Positions 11,117-21,860 of a stretch of 64,000 bases of DNA are shown here, piece after piece (positions within the stretch are counted from its first letter, which is position 1; each line of letters begins with the position of its first letter). The notes beneath the pieces are model-generated. The model was given only the letters and a program-made list of their open reading frames with translations. It made no database searches and had not been told where the DNA came from. Source of the stretch: Sepiola atlantica (Eukaryota; Mollusca; Cephalopoda; Sepiida; Sepiolidae); NCBI GenBank assembly GCA_963556195.1, contig OY744519.1:109740532-109804531 (forward strand), written 5' to 3'. The position numbers and the translations under genes were made by a program.

Positions 11117-12021
11117 TATGGCCGGGGTGGAAGTGTTTGTTATGGCGGGAGATTCAAAAGGAGAACAAAGGGTTTTTGGATTTTAACCACAGTCGCGAAG
11201 GATTTCGGACAAATGGTTTTGCGATAATGAATCCCCCAACCATAGGTAGTGTGATAGATGCCTTTATAACTGCATGTTATCACACCATTAGACTTCCACC
11301 ATCGGACCACGTGGGGATTAAATAAAACAGTTTAAGACAAACAAGATGAAGGAAGAAAACATTAAACTTACCTTAAAGAAAGCGAAGGAATTAGGAAGCT
11401 ATACACATATACGAATAGGCGTTAATAAAAAAAGAAAGAAATAACATTTTTATCAACAAAACAATTTATTTAATAGAGTTTAATAGAGTTCTTTGATTCG
11501 TACTTGTAAGTGTATATATGCGAGGCATGTGGATGTCTTTTGTGTGGCTAATTTGTAAATGGTGAATGTGTGAAGGAAAAAGTTCGTCAAATTGAAGGAT
11601 GTGAATAATTGTTCATCGAATTGAAAGATGTGAATAAGATTACCTTTTTCTCACCCCCTCCTCCACACAGCTCGTTCGAGCTGGTGGTGGGGGGGTTTGT
11701 CGACGAGAGTTTCTTTGTGTGCGTCCGGCCAGAACGCTGAAGGCAAAAAGAGAGAGAGGAAAGGAACGTCCCCTTCTTTATAGATTTAAGATCACGTATG
11801 GCCGAGCTGACCTGTCGGCCGCCCATTGGTCAGAAACCTCCGGCCACCGTGAATAGGCGAGATTTCGCGAGTCTCACCACCAGAGGCAAAGAAGGGTCAA
11901 ACACAGATAAGAAAGAAAGAAAGGAAGAAAGGGAGAGAGTAAGCCGAACGAACCTAGAAAGAAAAGGGGTAGCTAAACAGGCTAGCCTTTTCCTCAATGC
12001 CCGCTCGTCCCCTCTGCCACA
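11117..12021 (-). repeat. LARD-1 LTR (5' LTR in minus orientation)
   Basis: Partner of 8792-9696, same length, apparently identical, followed by the duplicated CCAT. Near-identity of the two LTRs implies a recent insertion. Confidence 0.9.
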
Positions 12022-12467
12022 CCATCCTCCAATATTTGTAAATAAATATTTTTTAAATAAGTATTTATTAATACGCTGTTGTTTTGAAGCAAATGAAATC
12101 GATTTATCTATATTAAGTTTCTTTTTAAAGAAGCAAACACTAGTCTCATTTGTTTGGATTTTTTTTGAAGAACTCTATTCATTTATTGCTGTAACTTTTA
12201 CAACAAAACAATAAATAACAACACAACTAACAGTTTTTGTTTAAAGAAAATAAAACTGAATGAAAAGTAGCCCGTCTTTACAAAAAAAAAGCAAAATGTT
12301 TAAAATTAGTTCAAAAGAGAACGTCAAACATAAAGTTAATCTAATCATAATGTTAATTATTAATTATAAACTTAATTATAGAGTTCTGGATTAAAATTTC
12401 TTGTGAAACGTGTCTTTTATTGTGAGATTCTTTTTAAATAAATATTATTTGAGAAAGGAGAAATTAC

Positions 12468-12530
12468 TATAAGTCTTGATGTCTTGCTTCTAAATACCCC
12501 CTATTTAGAAGCAATACATCGAGACTTATA
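12468..12530. repeat. Near-perfect hairpin, 29-bp arms
   Basis: TATAAGTCTTGATGTCTTGC... is mirrored by ...GCAATACATCGAGACTTATA around a CCCC-containing loop, with two or three mismatches. A small foldback relic or the core of a MITE. Confidence 0.85.
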
Positions 12531-12603
12531 TTTTTACACCAATATTTAAAAACAATATAAAAAATAGATATTTTGTAAATTGAAAGAAAAAAGGGGTGCC
12601 CTG

Positions 12604-12680
12604 AATATTCGGCAAATGAAAATTCGGCAACGGAAAATTCGACAAAGGAAAATTTGGCAAAATAGGAAAAGTCGGTAATT
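12604..12680. repeat. 15-bp tandem repeat
   Basis: Four degenerate units of ATTCGGCAAATGAAA type (ATTCGGCAACGGAAA, ATTCGACAAAGGAAA, ATTTGGCAAAATAGG). Confidence 0.85.
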
Positions 12681-12855
12681 TATTAGGGAAGATATATAGA
12701 TTGAAAAAAGATTTTAGAACCGTACTTGCGGAGTATATAGTTGTAAATACGGGGCTACGTCTTACCTATAAAGAACACTTATTGTGTTATCTTTTTGGTA
12801 CTTGTGCAGTTTACGGACCGGGCTATTTTTTAGATAAGATTTTCAAGTTAAATTC

Positions 12856-13836
12856 AATTTTTACGATATCTTTTGTTTATTACATTGTTAGGTAATAGTA
12901 CAGAATAGTTTACAAAGCCCCCCCCCCACGCTTCCCCCTATGTTAAGAATGGCTTTCTAAATAATGTTATTATTTCAACACGGTTCGTAATTAAATTACG
13001 AGATTAAATCGATAATAATGCATTTAGGTTTCTTTGTAAACAAGTCAGCCATTTTAATATTTTGTTAATAATTGAAAAAATATCAATTACTTCGTGTCTG
13101 TTCGAAATTTCAAAGGATATTTGTTTTCCTTGTCATGAAATACATTTCTAATTTATTTTTTGTAACTGTAATTCAGCGTTTTAATCTCGGCGGGAAAGAG
13201 GATGTATTGAAAATCGGCCGCTCGTCGAGTCGTTTTTTTTTACTTCAAAATTGGTAAATCACTGTAAGATGAAGTGGTTAATTCGTCGTTTCATAGCCAA
13301 AATGGCAGACAATAAATCGGCTGTATTTTTCTGATTCTTTTCAGACATTTCAACGAATAATTTGAAAGAAGTAAACAAATTTTAAAAGTAGTAAATAAAC
13401 TTACTTTTAGGCAAGATGACCACCAGAGATTAAAAAACTGAATTACATTTACAAAATAAATAACTAATAAATTAATTTCATGACAAGAAAAACAATTTTT
13501 CTTTTTAAAATACATGATTTTCTAAGCATTTCAAAGCCAGTTCAAATGACTTTCTATTCGATAGTTCGAATACTTCCAAATTCCTTTCATATTTCGAACA
13601 GAGACGAAGTAATTGATATATTTTTCAATTCTTAACAAAATATTAAAATGGCTGACTTGTTTACAAAGAAACCTAAATGCATTATGATGGATTTAATCTC
13701 GTAATTTAATTACGAACCGGGTTGAAATAATAACATTATTTAGAAAGCCATTCTTAACATGGAGAGAGGGGGTGCTTTGTTAACTATTCTGTACTTTCAC
13801 CTAAAAATTTAATAAACAAAAGATATAGTAAAAATT
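12856..13836. mobile_element. Palindromic (foldback) DNA element with arms over 300 bp
   Basis: The left arm (from ATTTTTACGATATCTTTTG at 12856) and the right arm (ending CAAAAGATATAGTAAAAAT at about 13836) are reverse complements over most of their length. Shared landmarks are GTACAGAATAGTT, TTCTAAATAATGTTATTATT, AAATTACGAGATTAAATC, AAACAAGTCAGCCATTTTAA, AATTACTTCGTSTCTGTTCG and TTCTTGTCATGAAAT. The right arm has an extra 70 bp at about 13515-13585. No transposase is present and I find no convincing target duplication. One arm recurs at 4516-4722. Confidence 0.85.
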
Positions 13837-14380
13837 CGGGAATGTTTTACTATAATCAACAGAACGGAAGAACGAAAAAAGGGTGAAAAAACAAATGTGC
13901 AACAAATAAATGTTAGCAAGGGCAAGACAAGTTACTATTCTACCAGTGTTGCCAATTTAGAGGGTTACCCGCTAGATCTGGCGATTTTGATTTGAATCTT
14001 GCCAGTAAAATTTGGATCTAGTGGCTAGCGATTTTTTTCTTTAAAATCTGGCGATTTCGTTTGCCACATGCACACACACAATTTCAGATTTCAGTAAAAC
14101 TATTTTCCGTATTCATTTTCTCTTTAGTCATCATGAGATTATTTCTCAAGCTACCTTCCATACATGATATATGCAAATCTGCAATAGTTTTACATGTCAA
14201 TAAAAATGTAAATGTTCTAAAAATAAAATGGTGATCGCGACCGGACAAAAACTCACCAAAATAATTCAAACACGGACAAAAGCCCACGAACGTAAAAATA
14301 ATAATAAAAAAAACAACAGTTCTTCAATTCTATCATAAGAACCTACTTCATCACATCAACAGTCGGTCCCTCTTTCATAA

Positions 14381-16498
14381 GTTCTATCAACAGTTTCTGA
14401 TTTATCTGAAAAGAGAGAGCCACCGGTTCAGCCAAGAATCGAGTTCCCAAAGAATCAGGCTACTGGTGGAAGTCTCAGTGAGGGACGTCGTTTTTCAAGT
14501 CAGTGGTTAGCCAAATTTGAATGGATCGAGTACAGCATCCAGAAGAATGGTATCTTTTGTCATACATGCAGAAATTTTGGACATTTACGACGGGAGGAAA
14601 GTAGAGTCTGGACAGAGTTTGGCTTTCGTGACTGGAGAAAAATTGGACAAAAATTGAAAGCACATAATGACACTGATGTCCACAAAGAAGCGGACAAGGT
14701 TCGGATCACCTTAAAAAATGTTCAGAAAGTAGGGAGAGTGGATCAACTCCTGGATCCATGCTACCAAGGCAAGAAATTAATCGGTGAGCACAAACAGCAT
14801 CTCCTGGCAGTACTGGGCATTGTATTATTCAGTGCAGAGAATGAGATAGCACTGAGAGGTGATGACGAAAGCAAAGAATCACTAAACAGAGGAAACATTT
14901 TGGAGTTACTCTCACTTTTATCTAAGTATGACCCAACTATTCAACAACGCTTGGAGAAACTTCCGAGAAATGCACAAATGTTAAGCCCACAGATTCAAAA
15001 TGATTTACTCTTTTCAGCACAGAAGGTTCTGTTAGAGGAAATCAGGGACCAGGTTCAGGAAGCCGGATATTATGTGGTTTTAGCTGATGAGGTTAAGGAC
15101 ATCTCTAACAAAGAATTACTTAGTGTTTCATTAAGGTTTCTGCATGGAGGAAAAGTCCATGAACGGGCCATTGGTTTCATGGAGCTGTATGACTTATCTG
15201 CTGCCAGTATTTCAGAACAGCTGCAAGGTATGCTGCGGTCTATGAACTTGGAGAACGGAAATGTGTGTTGGGCAAAGATACGATAGTGCAAGTGTGATGT
15301 CAGGTGAGCGTGGTGGTGTCCAAACTCTGATGAAAAGGGCTGGCTATACAAATGTCCAGTATGTGCACTGTGCATCTCACAGGCTGAATTTAGTTCTCAC
15401 ATCTGTCACTGAGATTGATCCTGCCATTAAGACATTCTTCGAGACACTTTCATGACAGGTACAAAACGTCATTCCCGATACCTGGAAATCCAGAAGATGT
15501 TGTATCCGAAAGACAAACAATTGGAACTGACCCATTCATCTACAACCAGGTTGTCTTCCAGATCCTTAGAGGTTGAAAAGTTCTTGCGCCGTTTTGATGT
15601 AATTGTTGGACACCCTGACATCCTTTCAAAATGATCCTGCTGCTGAAACAAAACTTTCTGCTATTGCTCTATTGAAGACAATTCAGACAAAGAAGTTCCT
15701 AGTTCTCCTAATTTTTTTTTGAAAATTATATGACTATACAGATGTTGTGACCAAAGGTCTGCAAAAGAAACAAACAAATGCAGAGACAGCTATTAGCTTG
15801 GTGGAAACACTACTTGAACACACAGAATCATTCGATACAGAGAAGGTGGTGAAGTATGCATTGGAGCTTGCCACAAAGTACGATATCACGGATATTGATA
15901 CTCGGCCATCTGGAAGGGCACGAAAGTTACCCGGAAAATTAGATTGCGCATTAGTGACTGGTTCCATTGGCCATTACTGTGTGGGTACAGTGGAAGATTT
16001 TGATTTGGTACTCTCACAGTTACTGGGGCACATTAGAGGAGAACTCCGTGCTCGATTTTGAAATGCTCAATATGCAGTGATGAAAGCTGCTGCAGTGTGT
16101 AACACGTCATCAGAATCATTCATGGACAGTGAGACGCTGAAACAGCTAGGCCCACTGTTTGGAGTTTTGGTAAAGGAGAGTGAGATGGAAATATTCAAGA
16201 AATACATTCAGCGACATGAGATCTTGGACTTTCAGAATTATTCGAACAATGTGACAGGGATATTTTTCCATCGCTGCATAGAGTATTGCAATTGCTCCTT
16301 ACCATCCCACAGACCTCAGTAACCGTTGAAAGACTATTCTCTTCAGTGAAGCGAAACAAAACAAAAATGCGATCTTTGATGTCAACAGAGAGACTGACCT
16401 CACTCTGCCTCATATTCCTTGAAAAAGATTTGCTGAGAAACATTGACAGAGAGCGCATCCTTGCGCATTTCAATAACTGTAAAAACTGGATATTATAA
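14381..16498 (+). pseudogene. hAT-family transposase, frameshifted
   Basis: The open frame starts after a stop at 14378 and has no ATG before the first domain. Order: TTF/BED-like zinc finger (QWLAKFEWIEYSIQKNG, FCHTCRNFG, WTEFGFRDWRKIGQKLKAHN), a DUF4371-like region (ALRGDD, GNILELLSLL, QNDLL), the first catalytic aspartate in VVLADEVKDISNKELLSVSL, then in a new frame GQRYDSASVMSG with the second aspartate and YVHCASHRLNLVL, and finally IPQTSVTVERLFSSVKRNK plus STERLTSLCLIF, the hAT C-terminal dimerisation domain. Frame changes occur near 15270, 15454, 15640-15745 and 16290-16320. Closest in character to the ZMYM-type hAT transposases. It is dead. Confidence 0.9.
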
Positions 16499-16861
16499 TA
16501 GAATTCTGTAGAGCTAGCAAGTAGCTACCTTATTTTACGCACTTTATGTTATTATTATTGTGTTTACTATGCTTATGTTGTTATTTACATGTACCTACCG
16601 AAATACATAACAATATATTTAGATTATATAAAAGAAATTGAAATTTTTTACTACTTATTTATATTTATATATAAGTACACACACACACACTGAACCAAAA
16701 CGTCACTCATATTAGAATATCAATATTAGTTTTGCCCCTCCTAAAAATTCCTTGCCCCCCCCCCCCTAAGTTAGAAGCCTGGCTACGTGCCTGGCACAGG
16801 CAGTAATAATATTTAACCTGCAGTTGGAAAAGAATAGAGTGTGTGTATGTGTGAAAGGGAG

Positions 16862-16880
16862 AGAGAGGGACAGAGAGAGG

Positions 16881-16913
<33 letters not shown>
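16862..16913. repeat. (GA)n microsatellite
   Basis: GA run with GAGAGAGGGACA interruptions. Region 16915-17650 beyond it is AT-rich with a TA run at 17048-17087 and no gene. Confidence 0.95.
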
Positions 16914-16914
<1 letters not shown>

Positions 16915-17044
16915 AGAAATTATGTAATTTCGGATTTTGACTTTTTTATTTTTTAATATTTAACTGGCTTTGCAAACTCACTTCTTCCTAATCAAACAAC
17001 CGAATGCGAGTTCAATGGGTAACTCAACGGTCACATTTTTTCTA

Positions 17045-17086
<42 letters not shown>

Positions 17087-17924
17087 TAGTGTACACCCTC
17101 CGTCAAAAATGACGGAAAAAATTATACTTTGCCAGTGTTCGCACTCGCTATTTAACTAAATATGTTACTAAATTATTCATATAAAATGATAAAATTACAA
17201 CAGTAACTTAATTTTTCATATATGAATTATAATTATTATTTCTGATGACCTAAAGAAAAAAACACTCACCATTGATTTTTGATTTTTTATTATAGAGTGA
17301 AGAATTGCTTTCCAAATTCATTTCAGGCAGCGGGGTAAGAGGTGGTTGTCTGACTTGCTATTTGCTCTCTCACTTCCCCTCACAACTATAAACAGTTTCG
17401 TCCGAGGGCTAAAAAAGCATGTGTTTTACTCTCTAGCTGTTATGTGACGAGATGAAAGTATATTTATTTATAAACAAATGAATACACATCGGTCTTTAGT
17501 ATGAAGTGGGGAATGTGTGCGTGTGTGTGTTTAAAACAACCCATCTTTCGATCAGATTTCAACATGCGATAGTAGGGAGATCTTGTAAAATAACCAACGA
17601 TGGTTGGACACTGTTCAAAGGGAAATTTATATCAAACGATGGTTAGGGTCACTGATTGAGGTCTGTAGTCAAAGCTTTTTGAATCCGGGTGAAATGATCA
17701 CAGCGGAGAAATACTGAGATTAGTGAAATGCATACAAAATTGCGATGCATGTGTCCAGCATTGATCCACAGAAAGGCTCTAATTCTCTAGTATGACAGTG
17801 ATTGACTACACGTCACACAGCCACAACTGCAGAAGTTGAATAAATTGGGCTACAAAATTCTGCCATCCTCCAGCAAACTCGCGGGGACTCTTGCCAACCA
17901 ATTATTATTTTTTCAAGCATGAGC

Positions 17925-18092
17925 GATGTTTCTGACAAAGGGGGAAAATTGCTGTTTTCTGGGTCAGAATCTATCCATCTAGCACTTATCGTTGGTTAGT
18001 TTTTGACCTTGAAGTAGTATTTTTTTTTTAGCTCCTAACATCAAGTGGCTTCATGCCTTGTCTGGAGCGACTTCCATTAAAAAAAAATGCAT
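17925..18092 (+). mobile_element. SINE-like repeat with LINE-like 3' tail, copy 2
   Basis: Same body and tail as 6655-6822: GCGATGTTTCTGACAAAGGG, TGCTGTTTTCTGGGTC, ATCTAGCACTTATCGTTGG, then ACATCAAGTGGCTTCATGCC and CTGGAGCGACTTCCATTAAAAA. The sequence upstream (17690-17925) does not match that of copy 1, so the element's 5' boundary is near 17930. Confidence 0.65.
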
Positions 18093-18235
18093 TTGACGAA
18101 TGTTATGCTATTGCAATAGACCAACTTCTGACAAAAATCGATGACTTCTGATTTTTTTTTAAAAATTAAAATAAAGTAAGTAAATTCGTATGAATCAGAA
18201 TGGTACAACTTTGTTGACCGGTTTGATTCTGTTGT

Positions 18236-18356
18236 TGGCATTCTTGCAGGAGGAACGACGTAATGGCTGCCAACATCCCTAATGCTGGATTCGAACTTGG
18301 CATGCCCAGGTCGGCAGTCCGTGTGTTATTCACTTAACCACCGTCACCTCCCTTTT
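18236..18356 (-). mobile_element. tRNA-derived SINE
   Basis: The minus strand reads AGGTGACGGTGGTTAAGTGA (A-box-like TGGTTAAGTGA), then ACCTGGGCATGCCAAGTTCGA with an excellent B box AGTTCGAATCC. The spacing, with a long variable-arm-like segment, resembles a class II tRNA. It lacks a foldable full cloverleaf by eye, so I call it a SINE head and not a tRNA gene. The 3' part is diverged. Confidence 0.75.
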
Positions 18357-19148
18357 TATTTTTAATTAATAAAGTGGTTCTTTATAATAAAATTTAACAA
18401 AACGATTTATTATTTATTTATTTTTTTAAATAATCCATTTTGTGGTGTGGATAACCCAATGGTAATAAACTCTTATAATCTCAGTCCACTTCGATCACAA
18501 ACTAATCAATTTTTAAAAATATTTATTTGGCTTTTTATTTACTACATAATAATATTGGACGACTTCACCATTGTTTTGTGTGTGCCTATTTACTTGCCTC
18601 TGCACGAGGGCAGAGTTAGACACAGTGTAGGTTTTAATGTGGAGAAAATCCAGCTGCCCAAAAAGGGCACTATTGATTGGGACAAAAGTAAAAATTGCCT
18701 CAGTCTATGAGGATTTTTCCTTCACTGAATGAGGACAGAAAAGATCACGTGTAGTAAACACTGCTACTATTTTGTTGTTTAGGTCCTTGGGTGAACCTAT
18801 CTTTGGCTGCTTTTTTGTGCTTTCCCTAACTTTGAAAAAAAAAATTATCAACATTACCATCATGATAACAGTTATAGAGAGGGTAGAAGTGTTGCGAGGG
18901 TGGATTAACACCTAATACTATATATAATTTTCTTTGTAACGCTTATATTATAGCGTGGACTGTAAGACAAACTCCTTAAATGCTTTTCTAAAACTATATA
19001 CATACATATTATAGATTAAACTCTATTTTACCGAATAAAGAATATTAAGCTTTTATTTTGATTAGTAAGTTGAAAACTAAATTCATTTTTATAACTCCAC
19101 ATGAGTATTGTACAATGGAATTTTAAATAAACAAATAATTAATATACT

Positions 19149-19149
<1 letters not shown>

Positions 19150-19192
<43 letters not shown>
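19150..19192. repeat. (TA)n microsatellite
   Basis: Pure TA run that forms the tail of the family F SINE-like copy at 19195-19345 on the minus strand. Confidence 0.95.
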
Positions 19193-19194
<2 letters not shown>

Positions 19195-19345
19195 CAAAGA
19201 AATATTAAATTATTTATACCTACATACGCCGGCGTTTCGAGCTTATGCTTTCATTCGTGTAGGAAGTGGTAATTTCAGACAGTCACAAGGTGTGAACCCG
19301 GTTCACAGAGTCAACTAAGACTCTATGCTTTCACTCTATCATCGC
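19195..19345 (-). mobile_element. SINE-like repeat family F, copy 3
   Basis: Shares CAGACAGTCAC, GAACCCGGTTCACAGAG, TTTCGAGCTT and CTACATACG with the copies at 3.7 and 4.1 kb. Minus strand order is B-box-like region, hammerhead remnant (19262-19219), AT-rich tail, then TA repeats. Confidence 0.65.
19219..19262 (-). ncRNA. Degenerate hammerhead (family F, copy 3)
   Basis: Minus strand: stem I CCUACA pairs perfectly with UGUAGG further on, with C-G and A-U pairs next to the core. GAAAC and a stem II (AAGC.../...GCUC-like) are present. The CUGANGA box is altered (CACGAAUGA) and the cleavage triplet is GGC in place of a UH site, so activity is not expected. This copy shows best how stem I of the family pairs. 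Confidence 0.5.
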
Positions 19346-19565
19346 GGGCATCGGACATTATCACGTGATACGGGAGAAATTAAGTTATATTTATGCCTAA
19401 ATACAGCGAGCTGTAAATTCAGTCTCCATAAGAAAATAACCGATGACTTCCTCATCAAAAATTCAGCCAGTCAACCAGTAGTACTTTTCAAAGCTGGTAA
19501 ACCAAGGAGGGAGAGCATAGGAAGAACTTTGAGTTGGGAAAACATAAAAGAAGTCTTTGAGTTGA

Positions 19566-19620
19566 CCCATTATGCCCCACTGACCCATTATGCCCTACTG
19601 ACCCATTATGCCCCACCCCC
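19566..19620. repeat. 18-bp tandem repeat, three units
   Basis: GACCCATTATGCCCCACT-type units (one with TAT in place of CCC), ending in a C-rich stretch. Lies inside the Helitron-like region. Confidence 0.9.
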
Positions 19621-19639
19621 ACCCTACAAATGGAGGGGG

Positions 19640-19835
19640 AACACAACAAAATAGAAACTTTGAAACGATTATACAGGTAAGAATAGCTTCTTTTTTCGTA
19701 CGTACATAGGAAAATTCTGGGTATCTGCTTTTAACCTTGTGGGGTTTGTATTTGTGCTGGATCGTTCAAAGTTGGGCATGGAATTTCTTAAATTAATATC
19801 CTTTCACGGGCAACGCCGGGACACGGGTCAGCTAG
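19640..19835 (+). mobile_element. Helitron-like 3' terminus (plus orientation)
   Basis: Ends CGGGCAACGCCGGGACACGG then GTCAGCTAG followed by T. The GC-rich GGGCAACGCCGGG block close to a terminal CTAG with T beyond it is the classic look of Helitron/Helentron 3' ends. No replicase is in the window and the 5' end was not found. Confidence 0.6.
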
Positions 19836-19839
19836 TAAA

Positions 19840-20570
19840 TATATATATATATTTCTAAAAACAAATATGTGTTTGTGCTTTACATTAAAAGAATTTTAAA
19901 TCGAAATAAACGTATTGCTGAGCATAACATAAACAAGGCAGAATAGCCCGAGATAGATAGATAAACAGTTAGTGAAACATATAACAGACTGAGATCGGTA
20001 TTGGAATACATTTTAAAAAGTGTTTGAAATTATCTAATATCAACTTAATTAAAATTCAATTTATCATTTCCAAAACAGTTCTTTTCAAAGGCAGACACTA
20101 TTGAAAACAAGTTGTTATTTCTTGAAAAAGACTTAGAAATATACCTCATTTACTTTTTAAATTATCATGACATATTTTTAATAGAAAACGAGAATTCTAT
20201 ACATACCATGTAATACACTGAAGATTATACCAAATATAATGTATATATTAGGCGTTACATGCAAAATGTCGCCTTTTCTAATCAAAATAAAAAAAGTTTG
20301 ATGCAACAAATAATCATTTAATCAAAATATTATCAACTTGAATCATTAACCTTTTCTAACGATCAAATGATTACAATTTCTACTACTGCTACAAAAGAAA
20401 CGGTTACAATTTAGCCCAAACTTACATTTTATCAGTTTAAATTATTGACGAGTAAAAGATGCTGGGCTTTTCTTCCAAAAATATTTTTTTAAATTAAATT
20501 CATCATTTGTAATTTAAAATTTTTTTTATTTAACATTAAATAGCTAGAATATATGTCAAAACCAACCTAC
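19840..20570. other. AT-rich stretch with no recognised feature
   Basis: Low GC, no coding frame of interest, no repeat boundary that I can see. Confidence 0.6.
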
Positions 20571-20572
20571 GC

Positions 20573-21365
20573 TTGGGTCCGAAAGTCTTGTCACCCTTAC
20601 AATAAAGGGTGATTCAAAAGTTTTGTTACCTTTACAAAAAAGGGTGGTCCAAATGTCTTGTTACCCTTATCAAAAAGGATGGTCAGAAAGTTTTGTTACC
20701 CTTATCAGAAAAGGTGGTCCAATACTCTTGTTACTCTTACCATAAAATGTGACTGAAAGTCTTGTTACATTTACCAAACACGCTGATCCGAAAGTCCTAT
20801 TACCATTACCAAAAAGGGTGGTCCAAAAGTCTTGTTACTCTTATGAAAAGAGGTGGTCCAAAAGTCTTGTTACTCTTATGAAAAAGGATGGTCCAAAAGT
20901 CTTGTTACTCTTATGAAAAAGGGTGGTCCAAAAGTCTTGTTACCCTTATCAAAGAGGGTGGTTTAATAGTCTTGTTAAACTTACCATAAAATGTGACCGA
21001 AAGTTTTGTTACTTTTACCAAACAGGGTGGTCCAAAAGTCTTGTTACTCTTATGAAAAAGGGTGGTCCAAAAGTCTTGTTACTCTTATGAAAAGGGTGGT
21101 CCAAAAGTCTTGTTACTCTTATGAAAAAGGGTGGTCCAAAAGTCTTGTTACTCTTATGAAAAAGGGTGGTCCAAAAGTCTTGTTACTCTTATGAAAAAGG
21201 GTGGTCCAAAAGTCTTGTTACCCTTATGAAAAAGGGTGGTCCAAAAGTCTTGTTACCCTTATGAAAAAGGGTGGTCCAAAAGTCTTGTTAATCTTACCAT
21301 AAAATGTGACCAAAAGTTGTGTTACCCTTACCAAAAAGAGTGGTACGAAAGTTTTGTTACCCTTG
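20573..21365. repeat. Minisatellite, about 35-bp unit, about 22 copies, with higher-order pattern
   Basis: Units of the type GGGTGGTCCAAAAGTCTTGT + TACTCTTATGAAAAA. Central units (about 20815-20940 and 21025-21285) are nearly identical and outer ones diverged. A variant pair ACCATAAAATGTGACYGAAAG recurs at about 20739, 20983 and 21297, marking a higher-order repeat. A 62-codon frame through it is only the repeat translated. Confidence 0.95.
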
Positions 21366-21644
21366 AGCTTTGCTAGTCAGGAATTTAGTACATGAATTTC
21401 TAAACATTATATTTATTGCTAAAAATGTTGTCTTGTATGTAAACTTATGTTGGGAGCTATATTGAAGACGTTAACTCTCAAATGTGGCGGCTATTTTTTC
21501 GCGGCTAGTTTTTTTTGTAACGGTTACAAGTCAAAGTTGCTCTCTTTTGAAATTAAAATTATTTTTGTTCATTCCTTTGATATGCTTTTTGCGAGAGTTA
21601 TTTTTTCTTTGGAGAAGTGTCTACATTGCCGTATATGGTTAACT

Positions 21645-21860
21645 AGACAAAACTCTTCATCAGCAACTGTAAAAAATTATCTCTTAACCCTAATACTAAC
21701 CCTAAGTCCATGTGGCATACCGCAAAAATAATTTGAACGAACCGAGAAAAAAAGTGGCTTATACAAGCTAGTATCTTCTTGTTGGCCGTTGCCACCCGGA
21801 CTTAGAGTTAGTGGTAGTGTTAAGAGAGTCTGTTTTTTAAGTTGTTGAAAAACGCCAATC
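21645..21860. repeat. Imperfect inverted repeat with telomere-like CCCTAA motifs
   Basis: CTCTTAACCCTAATACTAAC (21680) is the reverse complement, with a few mismatches, of GTTAGTGGTAGTGTTAAGAG (21808). The flanks (CAACTGTAAAAAA and TTTTTTAAGTTGTTG) extend the pairing. Probably a small foldback element. Confidence 0.65.

Larger units (their letters stand above)
8788..12025 (-). mobile_element. Non-coding LTR retroelement LARD-1 with 4-bp target duplication
   Basis: Two direct repeats of equal length (905 bp, 8792-9696 and 11117-12021) flank a 1420-bp interior with no retroviral-type ORF. CCAT occurs at 8788-8791 and 12022-12025 as a target-site duplication. Read on the minus strand the repeat starts TGTGGCAGAGG and ends GGCCATA. 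Two bases inside the 5' LTR a primer-binding-like TGGTGATCTCTCCGACG follows (plus 11098-11114), and next to the other LTR is a purine-rich GGTGGGGGA. These signs set the minus orientation. Proteins must have been supplied in trans. It lies inside the probable hAT element, so it is younger. Confidence 0.85.
6890..16795 (+). mobile_element. Probable decayed hAT transposon with nested insertions
   Basis: The left end (CAGGCCCCCCCACGTAGCCA, then GGGGG and GGGGGGGCAAGG) and the right end (16741-16795; minus strand CAGGCACGTAGCCAGGC then GGGGGGG...GCAAGG) form imperfect terminal inverted repeats. They resemble the CAGGGGCGTAGCCAGG ends of many animal hAT elements. A hAT transposase remnant lies between them at 14381-16498. 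Possible 8-bp flanking duplication: CTAGCACA on the left and CTGGCACA on the right, one mismatch, which overlaps the CAGG assignment and is therefore uncertain. The LTR element at 8792-12021 and the palindrome at 12856-13836 are inserted within it. Confidence 0.5.

Noticed and set aside
17042..17100. Two facing Helitron ends around a TA run
   Set aside because: CTAGT stands on both sides, but CTAGT next to (TA)n arises easily and no terminal hairpin is present.
18236..18356. Functional tRNA gene (minus)
   Set aside because: Good A and B boxes but no complete acceptor stem or anticodon arm that I can fold. The same holds for 46258-46335 and 5860-5915.
20573..21365. CRISPR-like array of 35-bp repeats
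   Set aside because: There are no unique spacers between repeats and the host is eukaryotic. It is a minisatellite.
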